Assembly (NCBI GenBank): GCA_946894095.1
Contig: OX335657.1
Coordinates: 186,001-250,000 of the forward strand
Reading direction: 5' to 3'
DNA length: 64,000 nt
Source: Incurvaria masculella
Taxonomy: Eukaryota; Arthropoda; Insecta; Lepidoptera; Incurvariidae
Part shown: in pieces, positions 47,044-56,998 of the stretch
Layout: every line of letters starts with the position of its first letter
Position numbering within the stretch: the first letter of the stretch is position 1
The notes under the pieces: model-generated
Database searches by the model: none
Seen by the model: only the letters and a program-made list of their open reading frames with translations
What the model was told of the DNA's origin: nothing
Program-made: the position numbers and the translations under genes

Positions 47044-49158
47044 CATGGCCCCGGCTACATGCTCCCGCCCAATACAGTAGTAAGTAGTATTGGGCGGGGG
47101 TGTCATACTCCCATACGTGTAGGCAATAAGTTTTCCCAGCAATCGCCGACGTCAAATTACTCCCAGTTACCGACGGCTTATGTTATATTTTAATTCTATA
47201 GCGGTAGCAAACCCTGAAATCGTTTCCGCTCTGCGGTCACTACGTCTGCGGGGGAATTCCACACATTGTGTTTGGTCAAAATCAATGCGATTTAAATATG
47301 AAAATATGCAAAATATATTGACGTGATGTCGCGTGATATCGATATATTGAAATATCGCTGGGTGAAAACTTCTTCATAGGCTCATAATTGAAATGAAATT
47401 CGACAGATATGTATACAGATACTGATGCATTCTGCTACAGTTCATTTTACTTACATTTGTGGGACGATTGTATTGTAGGACGGATATTTTCACAACAAAA
47501 AAAAAACAGGAGGAATTTTATTTTGTAACAAACAACCGATCCCGGCTAGACTTCTTTATAAATGACATAGATGTGAAAATATAGGTATAATCCCTCGATT
47601 TTGCGAAAGCATGTTTGTTGTCCTTCCTTCACGCTGCAACAGATAGACATGATTTTTTGCATAGAGATCGTTTATGGGTCAAAGATTGACAATCCATTCT
47701 TCAATTCCCTGAATAGCTAGTATAATAATATGTAACATGTACTTTAAATTTGATAAAGAGTTGCGTCCGAGATCCGAGCAGTGTATACTACTGGGAGTTA
47801 CTAATTGCATGCGAAGTCGGTCCGTACAACCCCCACCCCCTCTACTCTCGCCCCCTGCCGTCCAGCCCCCAGCCGTCCCCACCCCACCACCCTCGCCCGT
47901 CGCACATGCCAAATGACATCACACAACACCTACCGTCTAATTCGTTGAATTGCATAAACAATGTACGTAGATGACTCGCGAGCTCGATAGATAGCCCACA
48001 GCTCTACGTCTAAGGCTACATCGACAGCCTCTTGCCCGCTGCTGGTGAAGGCTTCCCAAAAGCCTCTTTCTGTCTTCATCAGCTTGACTAAACCTCTTAT
48101 TGCTTGAGGCTTTGAAAGACTACATTCAAGCGTTGCAGTGAAGAATGTTTTTTTTTGTGTTGATTAATATTCCCGTAGTAATATTCCTTGATGTGAAATA
48201 TGTAACCGCCCGCTTCGTAGATTCCTAAAGTGAGACACCAACGGAGGTAAGTTTTTCTACATTCAAAACATTAGTATTATAGATTGGGTGGATTCTTTTG
48301 GTAGACGCTTGAAGATTCTCGCAGACATTCGTACAAAATTATAGATCTGATTCCAATAATTTGTACTACTTTTATGACGGGCTTTCTCGTAGAAAAACAT
48401 GATCGATCGATATAAACCTAAGTTATGATAAACAAACCATATCCATCCGTCTTCCTTACTCTATAGCATACACGCCAACCAATGGTTCTCACCCCCGATT
48501 GACCAGCTACAACAAAACAACGGCAATAACGAGCCTGACTCGACTTTACAGGGGCGAGTCCTCCGCCTCGTCCGCTCTCTCGTCAACCACCTGCCTCGGT
48601 GTCCATCGGTTAGACCGTACCAGCGCTTAGATGCCAGCGCACACACTCGCTGATAGGAGTCATAATGATATCATCACACTGTCAGACGCACAAACATTTG
48701 ACATCGTATTAAGTAAATACGTATAATGTAACCGTAAAGCTGATGCACAAATTAATTGTGATGTAACTATATTATAACCCAATGTATTGGAATAATGTGA
48801 TATTATGTGGAAATATGATACAACACAGATATTTTGAACAACTTGTTCTAAATCCATTCCATGCGTTGGAAAATCATTAGTTTTTGATGTACGTTATTAT
48901 CCAAAGCTTAAGTCAAAGAAAATTGTCCGTAATCCATCCCCCGCTTGCCCCCGGGGGCAAGCTTGCCCGCTTGTTCTTCCGCTGAGCAGTCGACTGGTTT
49001 CATACCCTCTACACGTACGGTCGCACCGCCCGCCTGAAGACCGGTCGGCGGAGGAAGCAGGCCACATGTTCAAAACAAACCTGACCGGAGAGTGCTACTG
49101 GACTTATGTCGCGGACGGTACAAATGTACCTACTACTAGAACGTATAGCATGCGGTAC
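47044..49158. other. non-coding intronic or downstream sequence
   Basis: No paired splice sites or domains. C-rich patch at 47828-47895. A CCCGCTTGCCCCCGGGGGCAAGC palindrome lies at 48940-48962. Confidence 0.5.
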
Positions 49159-49312
49159 TTACTGCTCGAAGGAGAAGAGTTGCTGCGGCAGATGCGCAGA
49201 GTGGTCGTGAGGTTGCGCATCCATGCCGCCTCCTCCACCGCCACCACCGCCACCGCCCCGCGAGCTCTCGCTACCCACAGAGGGCGCTGGGCTCGCCGAC
49301 CCACTGTCCGCT
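49159..49312 (-). CDS. paired-like homeobox gene, downstream exon with stop
   Basis: Acceptor GGCGGCAG at 49313-49320, then A (completing an Arg codon with AG from exon 51407-51558), then 50 codons and TAA at 49161-49159. The peptide reads ADSGSASPAPSVGSESSR, eleven Gly, MDAQPHDHSAHLPQQLFSFEQ-like in two blocks: a Ser/Pro region, a poly-Gly run and a His/Gln-rich end. The stop overlaps a strong donor: GAG CA|GTAAGT. If that donor is used, the exon ends at 49163 and the stop is removed. So this may be the terminal exon or an internal one. Phase agreement with the upstream exon is the main support. Confidence 0.7.
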
Positions 49313-49320
49313 CTGCCGCC

Positions 49321-51406
49321 GACACCAAACGCACATTATGACCCAATCATGCAACCTAGCTCTTGGAGCTGATCGCTAAGACGTGACGTCTTTGCTCTTT
49401 CTTTCCGAATTAAAATGTGTATTTAACTTCAGGGAATAACAATGACGGTACACGGATGGCTAATACCGTACCCACTGTCATGATATTTTCCCAACACAGC
49501 TTATGGCAACTATAACCATATGCGCTTTCTTCAATTAATGTGTCCTTGCTTCACGTCAATATACATACATACATACATATCACATTCCTTATAACTATAT
49601 CGGTTGAACCAGGTTTTTTCCTCGATGTATTATGTTTATTCACTCATTGTCTACATTTTCTACTCTTTTTTTTTAGGTATAGTCGTTAGTGTGTCCGACC
49701 AGCGTGAAATCAGCGCTGCAGTTCACTCGACACTTATCAAGCGGGGTCTGCAGCACAAATGTTGAGTTGGCTCCTTTTTTCCCACAAATGTGTACGTTTA
49801 AATTTTGGAATTTTTATGCATATATATTTGTAAAATATACCTTTAATGTAAGATAATTTAAATTATTATATTATTATGTTGTGCACGTATTGTTTGTTTG
49901 TTATACAGGGTGTCTACTATATATACTACTATAATTATTATTGGGAATGAAACAAACAAAAAAGTTTAATACCTTTTTGCTGAATATCCTCTAAATAAAA
50001 AGTTAGACTTTCCATACAAAGTTATTCAATAATTTAGTGTAAAAAGAATCGAATGTTCCGTAAGAACATGTAGGACATGTATGGCTAATATCACACCTAC
50101 TGTCAAGACATTAGAATGACTCGCCACGAGGGATCTAGATTCCATGCCGAGACCTTCTTTATGCATGGGTACAACTTCGCGTCAAATTACACTAGACAAA
50201 AACATAAATTTCAAAAATGTTTATCTCGGTAACTAGACACTTTAAAGAAAATAAATGTTGACTTTTTGTCTTGGAAAAACATGAAAATTACGCTGGCGAA
50301 ATTAATGTACTGGCCGTATTCGGTTCACAAACAGAGTGATATCATTATTCTGTGGTGAAATGTTATACATTATTCAGTTAGAAATTCCATAAAAATATTC
50401 TAACATATTTCACAATGACATGAATCGAATAGTTATATCCATAAAGTACACATTTCAAAGGTTTTAAGTGAAATTAAAATAAACTAAGGAAAAAACAAGA
50501 AAATTCCATTTGAACTAGTAAAACTTAAAAGTTATATCTTGAAAGTAAAGGTTATTACAAAACGCTCGAAGAAAATAACAGATTTCTAATATATGTATTC
50601 AGGAGACGTTGGATACTAATGATTTTTTTAAATATTTTTATTTAAGAACAGGGTGTCGGCGAAAATGTCACATCCACTCATTAAATATAGGAAACAGCCT
50701 GTAATACGTAGTTAGTGCTGCCCAACATGAAATTTTGTATACGGAACTCGTATAATACCCAGGATATAATCAGCCCGACACAGTCCAAAACGACACTGAC
50801 CCGAGCGGACCTGGGTGCTTCAGCTAGTGCTAAATAAAATGGAAAATAATTTAGCCTTCTGCTACCTACCCTGGTATAATTTATATAATAAATATATTTT
50901 ATCATTGGCATCATTGAATGGATGAAAAACAAGGACAATTTTCATTTCTGCTTCGACCATCGTTTATACAATGCGATGGTAGAAATTAGACAGAATTAAC
51001 CCTACCACCCAGCAAGTAAGGAATAGGAGCTTTACTTTTACCGAACCCTGAAAAATTTTTTTTTTGGTACTTACAAAGTAGTTCACAACGATTGTAAGAT
51101 AACTAAGTACTGCCAACAAAAACATTATCTGTGCCTACATAGGTGGAGAGCAAACATTCACAGCCATAATAATGGCTTATTCCAATTATAATTCAAAATA
51201 TTGTGGTTTAAAAAGCGTGCTAAGAAACAGTGATATCCAATCAAATATAAGTAAGTATTAATACAATTTAGAAACCATGTCAGATAAATAAAGAAAAGCA
51301 GTTAAAAAAGTGAAAAAAGAATGGTAGTCTTTGTGAAATCCATTTTTTTTTTGTAATTTAACTCAATAATAAGTGACCAACCAACACGGAGGCCGTACAG
51401 CTCTAC
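49321..51406. other. intron-like sequence with SINE fragments
   Basis: Lies between two exons of the minus-strand homeobox gene. SINE-body fragments at 49440-49510, 50085-50175 and 50925-51035 (for example GACAATTTTCATTTCTGCTTCGACC). (CATA)n at 49561-49580. CAGGGTGTC occurs at 49906 and 50649. No other coding signal. Confidence 0.65.
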
Positions 51407-51558
51407 CTGTGATCGAGCTCCAGCTCCGAGCTGGGCGAGCGCGGGGCGGTGCCGCTCCCCCCGCACCCCCCGCCCCCGCCCCCTCCGCCGCCGCCACCGC
51501 TGCCCGCGCTGGCTGCACGCGCTGGAGACACCTCCGCACTGCCGCCGCACTCCGAACC
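51407..51558 (-). CDS. paired-like homeobox gene, Gly/Ser-rich exon
   Basis: Acceptor ACACGTGCAG-type, here GCGTGTGCAG, at 51559-51568; donor CACAG|GTAGAG at 51406-51401. The exon is 152 bp: 50 codons plus two bases (AG). It joins in phase 0 to the homeobox exon 55398-55550 and in the correct phase to 49159-49312. The peptide starts GSECGGSAEVSPARAASAGS, has an 11-Gly run, then SGTAPRSPSSELELDH. Low-complexity Gly/Ser/Ala with an acidic SELELDH end is typical of homeoprotein C-terminal regions. The intron toward exon 55398 is 3.8 kb and holds a mariner and a LINE. Confidence 0.8.
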
Positions 51559-51614
51559 CTGCACACGCACATAAACATTCCGACTGACGGCTAAGGCACT
51601 CTCCATTATACATA

Positions 51615-52500
51615 CTATGATCAAAAAGTTCCGGGAATTAATAAATAAAAAAAATTCTGTTAATTTTCGGATACATTAATTTTATCACCTTCAAAATAAC
51701 AACCGTCTGAAGCGATGTACATACGCCAACGCTTAACCCATTCTTCCATACACTTTTGATAGTCCGGTGAAGGAATGGCATTCAATGCCTTCGTCGCATT
51801 TTCTTTTATTTCATCGATGCTCAAAAATCTCTTTCCACGAAGGGGTAATTTAAATTTTGAGAACAGGAAAAAGTCACATGGTGCCATATCCGGAGAATAC
51901 GGTGCCTGTTGGATTGTATTTACAGTATGTTTGGTCAAATAATCGGTCACGATGCGCGCTTTGTGAGACGGAGCATTGTCATGGTGCAAGATCCATGAGT
52001 TGTTTTGCCACAATTCTGGTCGTTTTCTACGCACAGCATCTCTCAAACGCTTAATTACGGCCAGGTAGTACTCCTTATTGACTGTTTGACGATTTTCGAG
52101 TACGATTTCTTGAACTTTTTCGACGTTATCATCGGTAGTTGATGTTGAAGGGCGTCCACGACGAGGTGCATCGTTAACTAGAGCAGAGTCCCCGTAGGCT
52201 TTTTGTAGCATTTTGAATGCATCAGCACAAGAGATTTCGTTGGAAACACAAATCTTCAAACAAATTCTTTGTTCAATATTTTTTTCCATTTTGAAATGCG
52301 ACGAACTTCAAAAACTTGATTGATATAAACGTTAGATGAAAAAGATATAAACAGACGCCAAACAATTACTAATGACATTTAATATTTGTCATTTGGCAGG
52401 AGTGTCAGGGAAAGGTGTACCAACCTGAGAAAAAAAAATATTCGAATCGGTAAAGCGTTTTAAATTTAAACTACAAATTCTCGGAACTTATTGATCATAG
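51615..52500 (-). mobile_element. internally deleted mariner element
   Basis: 886 bp with 25-bp terminal inverted repeats, CTATGATCAAAAAGTTCCGG on the left and CTATGATCAATAAGTTCCGA as complement on the right (two mismatches). Flanked by TA on the left (51613-51614); the right side reads TTA, so the TA duplication is nearly intact. Active mariners are about 1.3 kb, so about 0.4 kb is lost. It sits in the intron between homeobox exons 51407 and 55398. Confidence 0.9.
51660..52289 (-). pseudogene. mariner transposase, in-frame internal deletions
   Basis: 209 codons, open throughout; family members have about 340-350. The N-terminal helix-turn-helix start (EQRICLKICVSNEISCADAF) is present, then the sequence jumps from GDSAL to NDAPRRGRPSTST and from VLENR to QTVNKEYYLAVIKRL. 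The second and third catalytic Asp are kept (ILHHDNAPSH and PYSPDMAPCDFFLF) and lie 34 residues apart, the mariner DD34D spacing. The first Asp block is deleted, so it cannot catalyse transposition, but the DNA-binding start might survive. Both deletions keep the frame. Confidence 0.9.
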
Positions 52501-52504
52501 TTAT

Positions 52505-54612
52505 ATCATAGAACCGCCGCCAGTGAAACGTATATAATTAGGAAACGTTCCTATAAACAGATAACCGGTTGGAATCGCCACATCCATGACCTGCATAGGG
52601 ACGCGCGCTTACATTTTAAACTATGGGTGCTGCAGGGAAAGCCCTCACAAGGAAAACTATACGAAAACATGCGTTCTACTAAAAACAAGTTTCGCAATAA
52701 AGTAAAATGGTGCCAAAGAAATGAGGAGCAAATAAAGATGGACATTATTGCACAGAGTCGGGCCAAAAAAGATTTCAAAAAATTTTGGAATGCAACTAAA
52801 CAGAATAACAGTCATAACTTACCCGTGACAGTAAACGGTTTACAATGTAGGAAAGAGATTGCTAACATGTTTGTGAATCATTTCTCAGTGGAGAGCCCGG
52901 CATGTGCGGCCTTAACGGCGACAGCGGAAGTAGCAGAACCGGGTTTTACTTCCCCTGGCGGTGTTGGTGAGCGACAATGTGAGCACAGTAATGAAACGGG
53001 TGTGACGACACGGCCGCTGCCACCCCCTCATGTGTATTTCACGCCACAGGAGGTGGCAACAGCCGTGCGTAAAATGAAACGTGGTAAATCACCAGGTCAT
53101 AATGCTCTCAGTGTCGACCACCTCTTGCATGCTGGGCCCGTGCTGTTTCAAGCGATGTCTGAGTTATTCAATCAGTGTATCGCGCACGGCTACCTGCCCC
53201 CGGAGTTCATGAAGACCTTGGTTGTTCCCGTGCCGAAGAACAGAACCGGAGATATTTCGAGCCCGTCCAACTACCGGCCAATTTCATTGGCGACCGTATT
53301 TTCAAAAGTATTTGAGAGGTTACTTCAGCCACACATAAATGAACATCTCGACATCCACCCTGCTCAATTTGGTTTCCGGCCAGGTGTGTCAACTGACATG
53401 GCAATACTCGCCCTAAAGAAGACTGTAAAATACTACGTAAATAGGAATACCACTGTGTACGCCTGCTTCTTAGACTTAAGCCGAGCTTTTGACACAATTA
53501 TATATGATCGTCTATGGGTTAAACTTAGGGCAGCGGGCGTGCCAGAAGAGATTGTATGCCTGTTGGCATACTGGTACGGTAACCAGGTAAACACCGTGCG
53601 CTGGGGTGACGTTCTCTCTGATGAATATCGTTTGAGCTGTGGAGTCAGGCAGGGGGGGCTCACGTCTCCGGACCTGTTTAACGTCTACGTGAACGGGCTC
53701 ATAGAGGAACTCAGTGGCACCGGTGTTGGCTGTCATCTCGGTGACACGTGTATCAACAATCTGAGCTACGCCGATGACATGGTGCTGCTGAGTCCTTCTA
53801 TAAAGGGGCTCCGGCAGTTGGTGACCGTGTGCGAGCGGTATGCGGCCCAGCATGGACTGACCTACAATGTCAAGAAGACAGAACTAGTCGTGTTTAGGTC
53901 TCGTGTTGGGCCTGACAATGTGCCCCCTATAACTTTGCGCGGTTTGCTCGTCAAAACTGTTACAAAGTTTAAATATCTGGGGCACATACTTACTGATAGG
54001 CTGAACGATGAAGAAGACATAGAGCGTCAGCGAAGAGCCATAGCAATGCGCAGCAACATGCTGGGTAGGCGGTTCAGGCGGAGCTCTCCGCAGGTTCAAA
54101 TTACCCTGTTCAAGGCGTACTGCCAGGCATTCTACACCACCCACTTATGGAGTAAGTACACGCAGCGAGCACTCAACTCGATGCGTGTGCAATACAATAA
54201 CGCGTTCCGCTGCATGCTGAGTCTACCGTGGCGGTGTAGCGCGTCTGGCATGTTCGCCGAGAACAGGGTTGATGATTTCTTTGCGATTATGAGGAAAACT
54301 AGGGCATCATTTTTGGAACGCCTGGCTCAGTGCAATAACGTGATCATGACTGCTGTATCCGAAAGAATATTTTACGCAGATTTTGCAATATTTTAATAAA
54401 TCTAAATTTAATAATTAAAATGTTAAAGATCAAATTTTTCATAATTATTATTATTATAATTTTTTAATTTTTTAATTTTAATTTTAATTTTAATTTAATA
54501 TAGTATAACAACTGACGAAATTTATAAAATTGACAAAATTATGTAATATGTATACAGCTATAGGTACTAATGTACCTGAAATAAAACTATATTATTATTA
54601 TTATTATTATTA
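52505..54612 (+). mobile_element. 5'-truncated LINE with long open RT frame
   Basis: RT, C-terminal region, 3' UTR and an (ATT)n tail (54587-54612) after AATAAAACTAT. Readable similarity starts near 52560 (NRWNRHIHDLHRDARLHFK), just inside the mariner right end at 52500. The endonuclease is missing. The GVRQGGLTSPDLFN and LSYADDMVLL boxes differ from the other LINEs here, so it is a separate lineage; clade not assigned. Confidence 0.85.
52627..54396 (+). CDS. LINE reverse transcriptase, 5'-truncated but uninterrupted
   Basis: 589 codons with no break; the frame is open further upstream to about 52560, so the start is not a natural one. RT blocks: KMKRGKSPGHNALSVDHL (about 155), NYRPISLATVFSKVFERL, QFGFRPGVSTDMAI, YACFLDLSRAFDTIIYD (catalytic Asp, about 285), CGVRQGGLTSPDLFNVYVNG, NNLSYADDMVLLSPS (catalytic pair, about 380) and KFKYLGHILTD. 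The C-terminal region is rich in Arg and aromatic residues. The GC-richer codon use differs from the AT-rich LINEs at 14.6 and 39.8 kb. It lies in a homeobox-gene intron on the opposite strand. Without endonuclease it is not autonomous. Confidence 0.85.
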   Translation: MLQGKPSQGKLYENMRSTKNKFRNKVKWCQRNEEQIKMDIIAQSRAKKDFKKFWNATKQNNSHNLPVTVNGLQCRKEIANMFVNHFSVESPACAALTATAEVAEPGFTSPGGVGERQCEHSNETGVTTRPLPPPHVYFTPQEVATAVRKMKRGKSPGHNALSVDHLLHAGPVLFQAMSELFNQCIAHGYLPPEFMKTLVVPVPKNRTGDISSPSNYRPISLATVFSKVFERLLQPHINEHLDIHPAQFGFRPGVSTDMAILALKKTVKYYVNRNTTVYACFLDLSRAFDTIIYDRLWVKLRAAGVPEEIVCLLAYWYGNQVNTVRWGDVLSDEYRLSCGVRQGGLTSPDLFNVYVNGLIEELSGTGVGCHLGDTCINNLSYADDMVLLSPSIKGLRQLVTVCERYAAQHGLTYNVKKTELVVFRSRVGPDNVPPITLRGLLVKTVTKFKYLGHILTDRLNDEEDIERQRRAIAMRSNMLGRRFRRSSPQVQITLFKAYCQAFYTTHLWSKYTQRALNSMRVQYNNAFRCMLSLPWRCSASGMFAENRVDDFFAIMRKTRASFLERLAQCNNVIMTAVSERIFYADFAIF

Positions 54613-54814
54613 TTATACCAGTACCAAATCAATATGCGAAGGCGGTAAGACCTATCGATGACCTACAGGGGACCGGGGGCCATTAGTCCTCCACCTGGAC
54701 GTTTCCGGTTTGGGAATAGCGTCACCCTTTGCCATAAAATCTCACGCTTGGACATTGGGAGCAGAATAAAATACACAGCGAAGGACAGTTGTGTACGGAC
54801 AAAACATCTCCTGT

Positions 54815-54995
54815 CAGTTAAGTCAACATTGAATCTATTGCGACTTTCTGTTAAGGCGACATTGAATGTATTCCGACTGTCAGTTAAGGCGACATTGAAT
54901 GTATTCCGACTGTCTGTTAAGGCGACATTGAATGTATTTCGACTGTCTGTTTAGGCTACATTAAATGTATTCCAACTGTCGTTTAAGATTACATT
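54815..54995 (+). repeat. 33-bp minisatellite, about five to six units
   Basis: Unit TTAAGGCGACATTGAATGTA followed by TTCCGACTGTCTG. The central four units are nearly perfect; the outer units are diverged. 33 bp equals 11 codons, so a plus-strand frame repeats LSVKATLNVFR. Because it lies in the minus-strand gene's intron and has no other coding features, it is read as a minisatellite. Confidence 0.88.
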
Positions 54996-55397
54996 GAATG
55001 TATTGGGACTATTTGCAATGTCCACATTTTACATTTATTAGATTGGACATTATAAAATAATACATTAAATGTGTAAATCACATCATTTCGTGGATATGGT
55101 GAATATTTTTTTTTAACTAACATGGATTTCTATTACCACAACCACCGTTATGATATTAGCACAACACACCGCATTTGACTACAAATCACAAAGTAGCTAT
55201 GACCGTATCTGCGGTAAATCACTCTGTTAAATTATGGTTAAATTGATTTAAGTATGTATCGGTTTTTGGCTAACTACCCAGACATTTGTTTTTGTAGGAA
55301 CTAAAACATTTTTTTTACATTATTACAATATTTAGCATACGTACAGATGTCAGAGTAAGTTGTAAGCGAGTTCTCGATATCTGGCCATGCCGCATAC
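54996..55397. other. intron 5' end of the homeobox exon
   Basis: Contains a SINE-body fragment at 55118-55180 (GGATTTCTATTACCACAACCACCG, GATATTAGCACAACACACC). The homeobox exon's donor GTATGC is at 55397-55392. Confidence 0.6.
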
Positions 55398-55550
55398 CTT
55401 ATCGTTCTTGAAGTCCTGGTCACGCGGAGCGGGCGTGGAGCGCGCGGAGCCTCCGCCGGCAGGGAGCAGCTCCAGCCCCTCTCGCTTGCGCTGCTCCTCC
55501 TTCAGCCGCTCTGCCTTGCGCCACTTGGCGCGCCGGTTCTGGAACCACAC
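55398..55550 (-). CDS. paired-like homeobox gene, recognition-helix exon (Drgx-like, tentative)
   Basis: 153 bp, 51 codons, phase 0 at both ends. Acceptor GCGCGCAG at 55551-55558, donor GATAAG|GTATGC. It begins VWFQNRRAKWRK, the end of a homeodomain (residues 47-58) with Gln at position 50. The intron at position 46/47 is the usual one in paired-like genes. AERLKEEQRKREG follows. A transcription factor that binds TAAT-type DNA through this helix is expected. The KAERLKEEQRKRE extension reminds me of insect Drgx; alternatives are other Q50 paired-like genes. The tail (GGGSARSTPAPRDQDFKNDK) occurs only in this copy, and it is the only array copy with an evident donor. Helices 1 and 2 are not found in 57-64 kb, so upstream exons are presumably outside the window. 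Confidence 0.9.
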
Positions 55551-56998
55551 CTGCGCGCGCACCACGATATGAGTAACCAATGATCAAGTGGAGCACAGGC
55601 GACGTCAAGCGAGCAGAGCCTTCGCCGCCACCCCCGCCGGCAGGGAGCAGCTCCAGCCCCTCTCGCTTGCGCTGCTCCTCCTTCAGCCGCTCTGCCTTGC
55701 GCCACTTGGCGCGCCGGTTCTGGAACCACACCTGCGCGCGCACCACGATATGAGTAACCAATGATCAAGTGGAGCACAGGCGGCGTCAAGCGAGCAGAGC
55801 CTTCGCCGCCACCCCCGCCGGCAGGGAGCAGCTCCAGCCCCTCTCGCTTGCGCTGCTCCTCCTTCAGCCGCTCTGCCTTGCGCCACTTGGCGCGCCGGTT
55901 CTGGAACCACACCTGCGCGCGCACCACGATATGAGTAACCAATGATCAAGTGGAGCACAGGCGGCGTCAAGCGAGCAGAGCCTTCGCCGCCACCCCCGCC
56001 GGCAGGGAGCAGCTCCAGCCCCTCTCGCTTGCGCTGCTCCTCCTTCAGCCGCTCTGCCTTGCGCCACTTGGCGCGCCGGTTCTGGAACCACACCTGCGCG
56101 CGCACCACGATATGAGTAACCAATGATCAAGTGGAGCACAGGCGGCGTCAAGCGAGCAGAGCCTTCGCCGCCACCCCCGCCGGCAGGGAGCAGCTCCAGC
56201 CCCTCTCGCTTGCGCTGCTCCTCCTTCAGCCGCTCTGCCTTGCGCCACTTGGCGCGCCGGTTCTGGAACCACACCTGCGCGCGCACCACGATATGAGTAA
56301 CCAATGATCAAGTGGAGCACAGGCGGCGTCAAGCGAGCAGAGCCTTCGCCGCCACCCCCGCCGGCAGGGAGCAGCTCCAGCCCCTCTCGCTTGCGCTGCT
56401 CCTCCTTCAGCCGCTCTGCGTGGCGCCACTTGGCGCGCCGGTTCTGGAACCACACCTGCGCGCGCACCACGATATGAGTAACCAATGATCAAGTGGAGCA
56501 CAGGCGACGTCAAGCGAGCAGAGCCTTCGCCGCCACCCCCGCCGGCAGGGAGCAGCTCCAGCCCCTCTCGCTTGCGCTGCTCCTCCTTCAGCCGCTCTGC
56601 CTTGCGCCACTTGGCGCGCCGGTTCTGGAACCACACCTGCGCGCGCACCACGATATGAGTAACCAATGATCAAGTGGAGCACAGGCGACGTCAAGCGAGC
56701 AGAGCCTTCGCCGCCACCCCCGCCGGCAGGGAGCAGCTCCAGCCCCTCTCGCTTGCGCTGCTCCTCCTTCAGCCGCTCTGCCTTGCGCCACTTGGCGCGC
56801 CGGTTCTGGAACCACACCTGCGCGCGCACCACGATATGAGTAACCAATGATCAAGTGGAGCACAGGCGACGTCAAGCGAGCAGAGCCTTCGCCGCCACCC
56901 CCGCCGGCAGGGAGCAGCTCCAGCCCCTCTCGCTTGCGCTGCTCCTCCTTCAGCCGCTCTGCCTTGCGCCGATTCTGAAACCACATCTGCGCCCGCTC
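55450..56998 (-). repeat. 181-bp tandem array of the homeobox splice site + helix-3 exon
   Basis: Exon-like starts at 55550, 55731, 55912, 56093, 56274, 56455, 56636 and 56817 (exact 181-bp spacing), with a ninth at 56986. Each unit has the intron end (GGTTACTCATATCGTGG, then GCGCGCAG), about 100 bp coding from VWFQN to LLPAGGG, a GGGEGSAR-encoding stretch and about 40 bp leading into the next unit. Units are almost identical: one has AAG changed to CAC (Lys to His, near 56419), and the spacer has GACGTC or GGCGTC. 181 is 3n+1, so the frame shifts at each unit. Confidence 0.95.
56870..56986 (-). pseudogene. ninth, degenerate recognition-helix copy
   Basis: Acceptor GCGGGCGCAG, then ATGTGGTTTCAGAATCGG and directly CGCAAGGCAGAG. 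The 12 bases encoding RAKW of WFQNRRAKWRK are gone, in frame. The start is 12 bp short of the 181-bp register (56998). Val at the exon start is Met, with silent-type changes in Phe and Asn codons, so it is older or was not homogenised. Upstream sequence is a SINE fragment (57000-57050), so the array ends here. Confidence 0.85.

Noticed and set aside
54658..54954. 98-codon plus-strand protein with LSVKATLNVFR repeats
   Set aside because: A minisatellite translation with no conserved part; kept only as a repeat finding.
55502..56847. Seven 146-codon minus-strand proteins of the array
   Set aside because: They run through the acceptor and across unit borders in shifted frames; the real exon is 153 bp.
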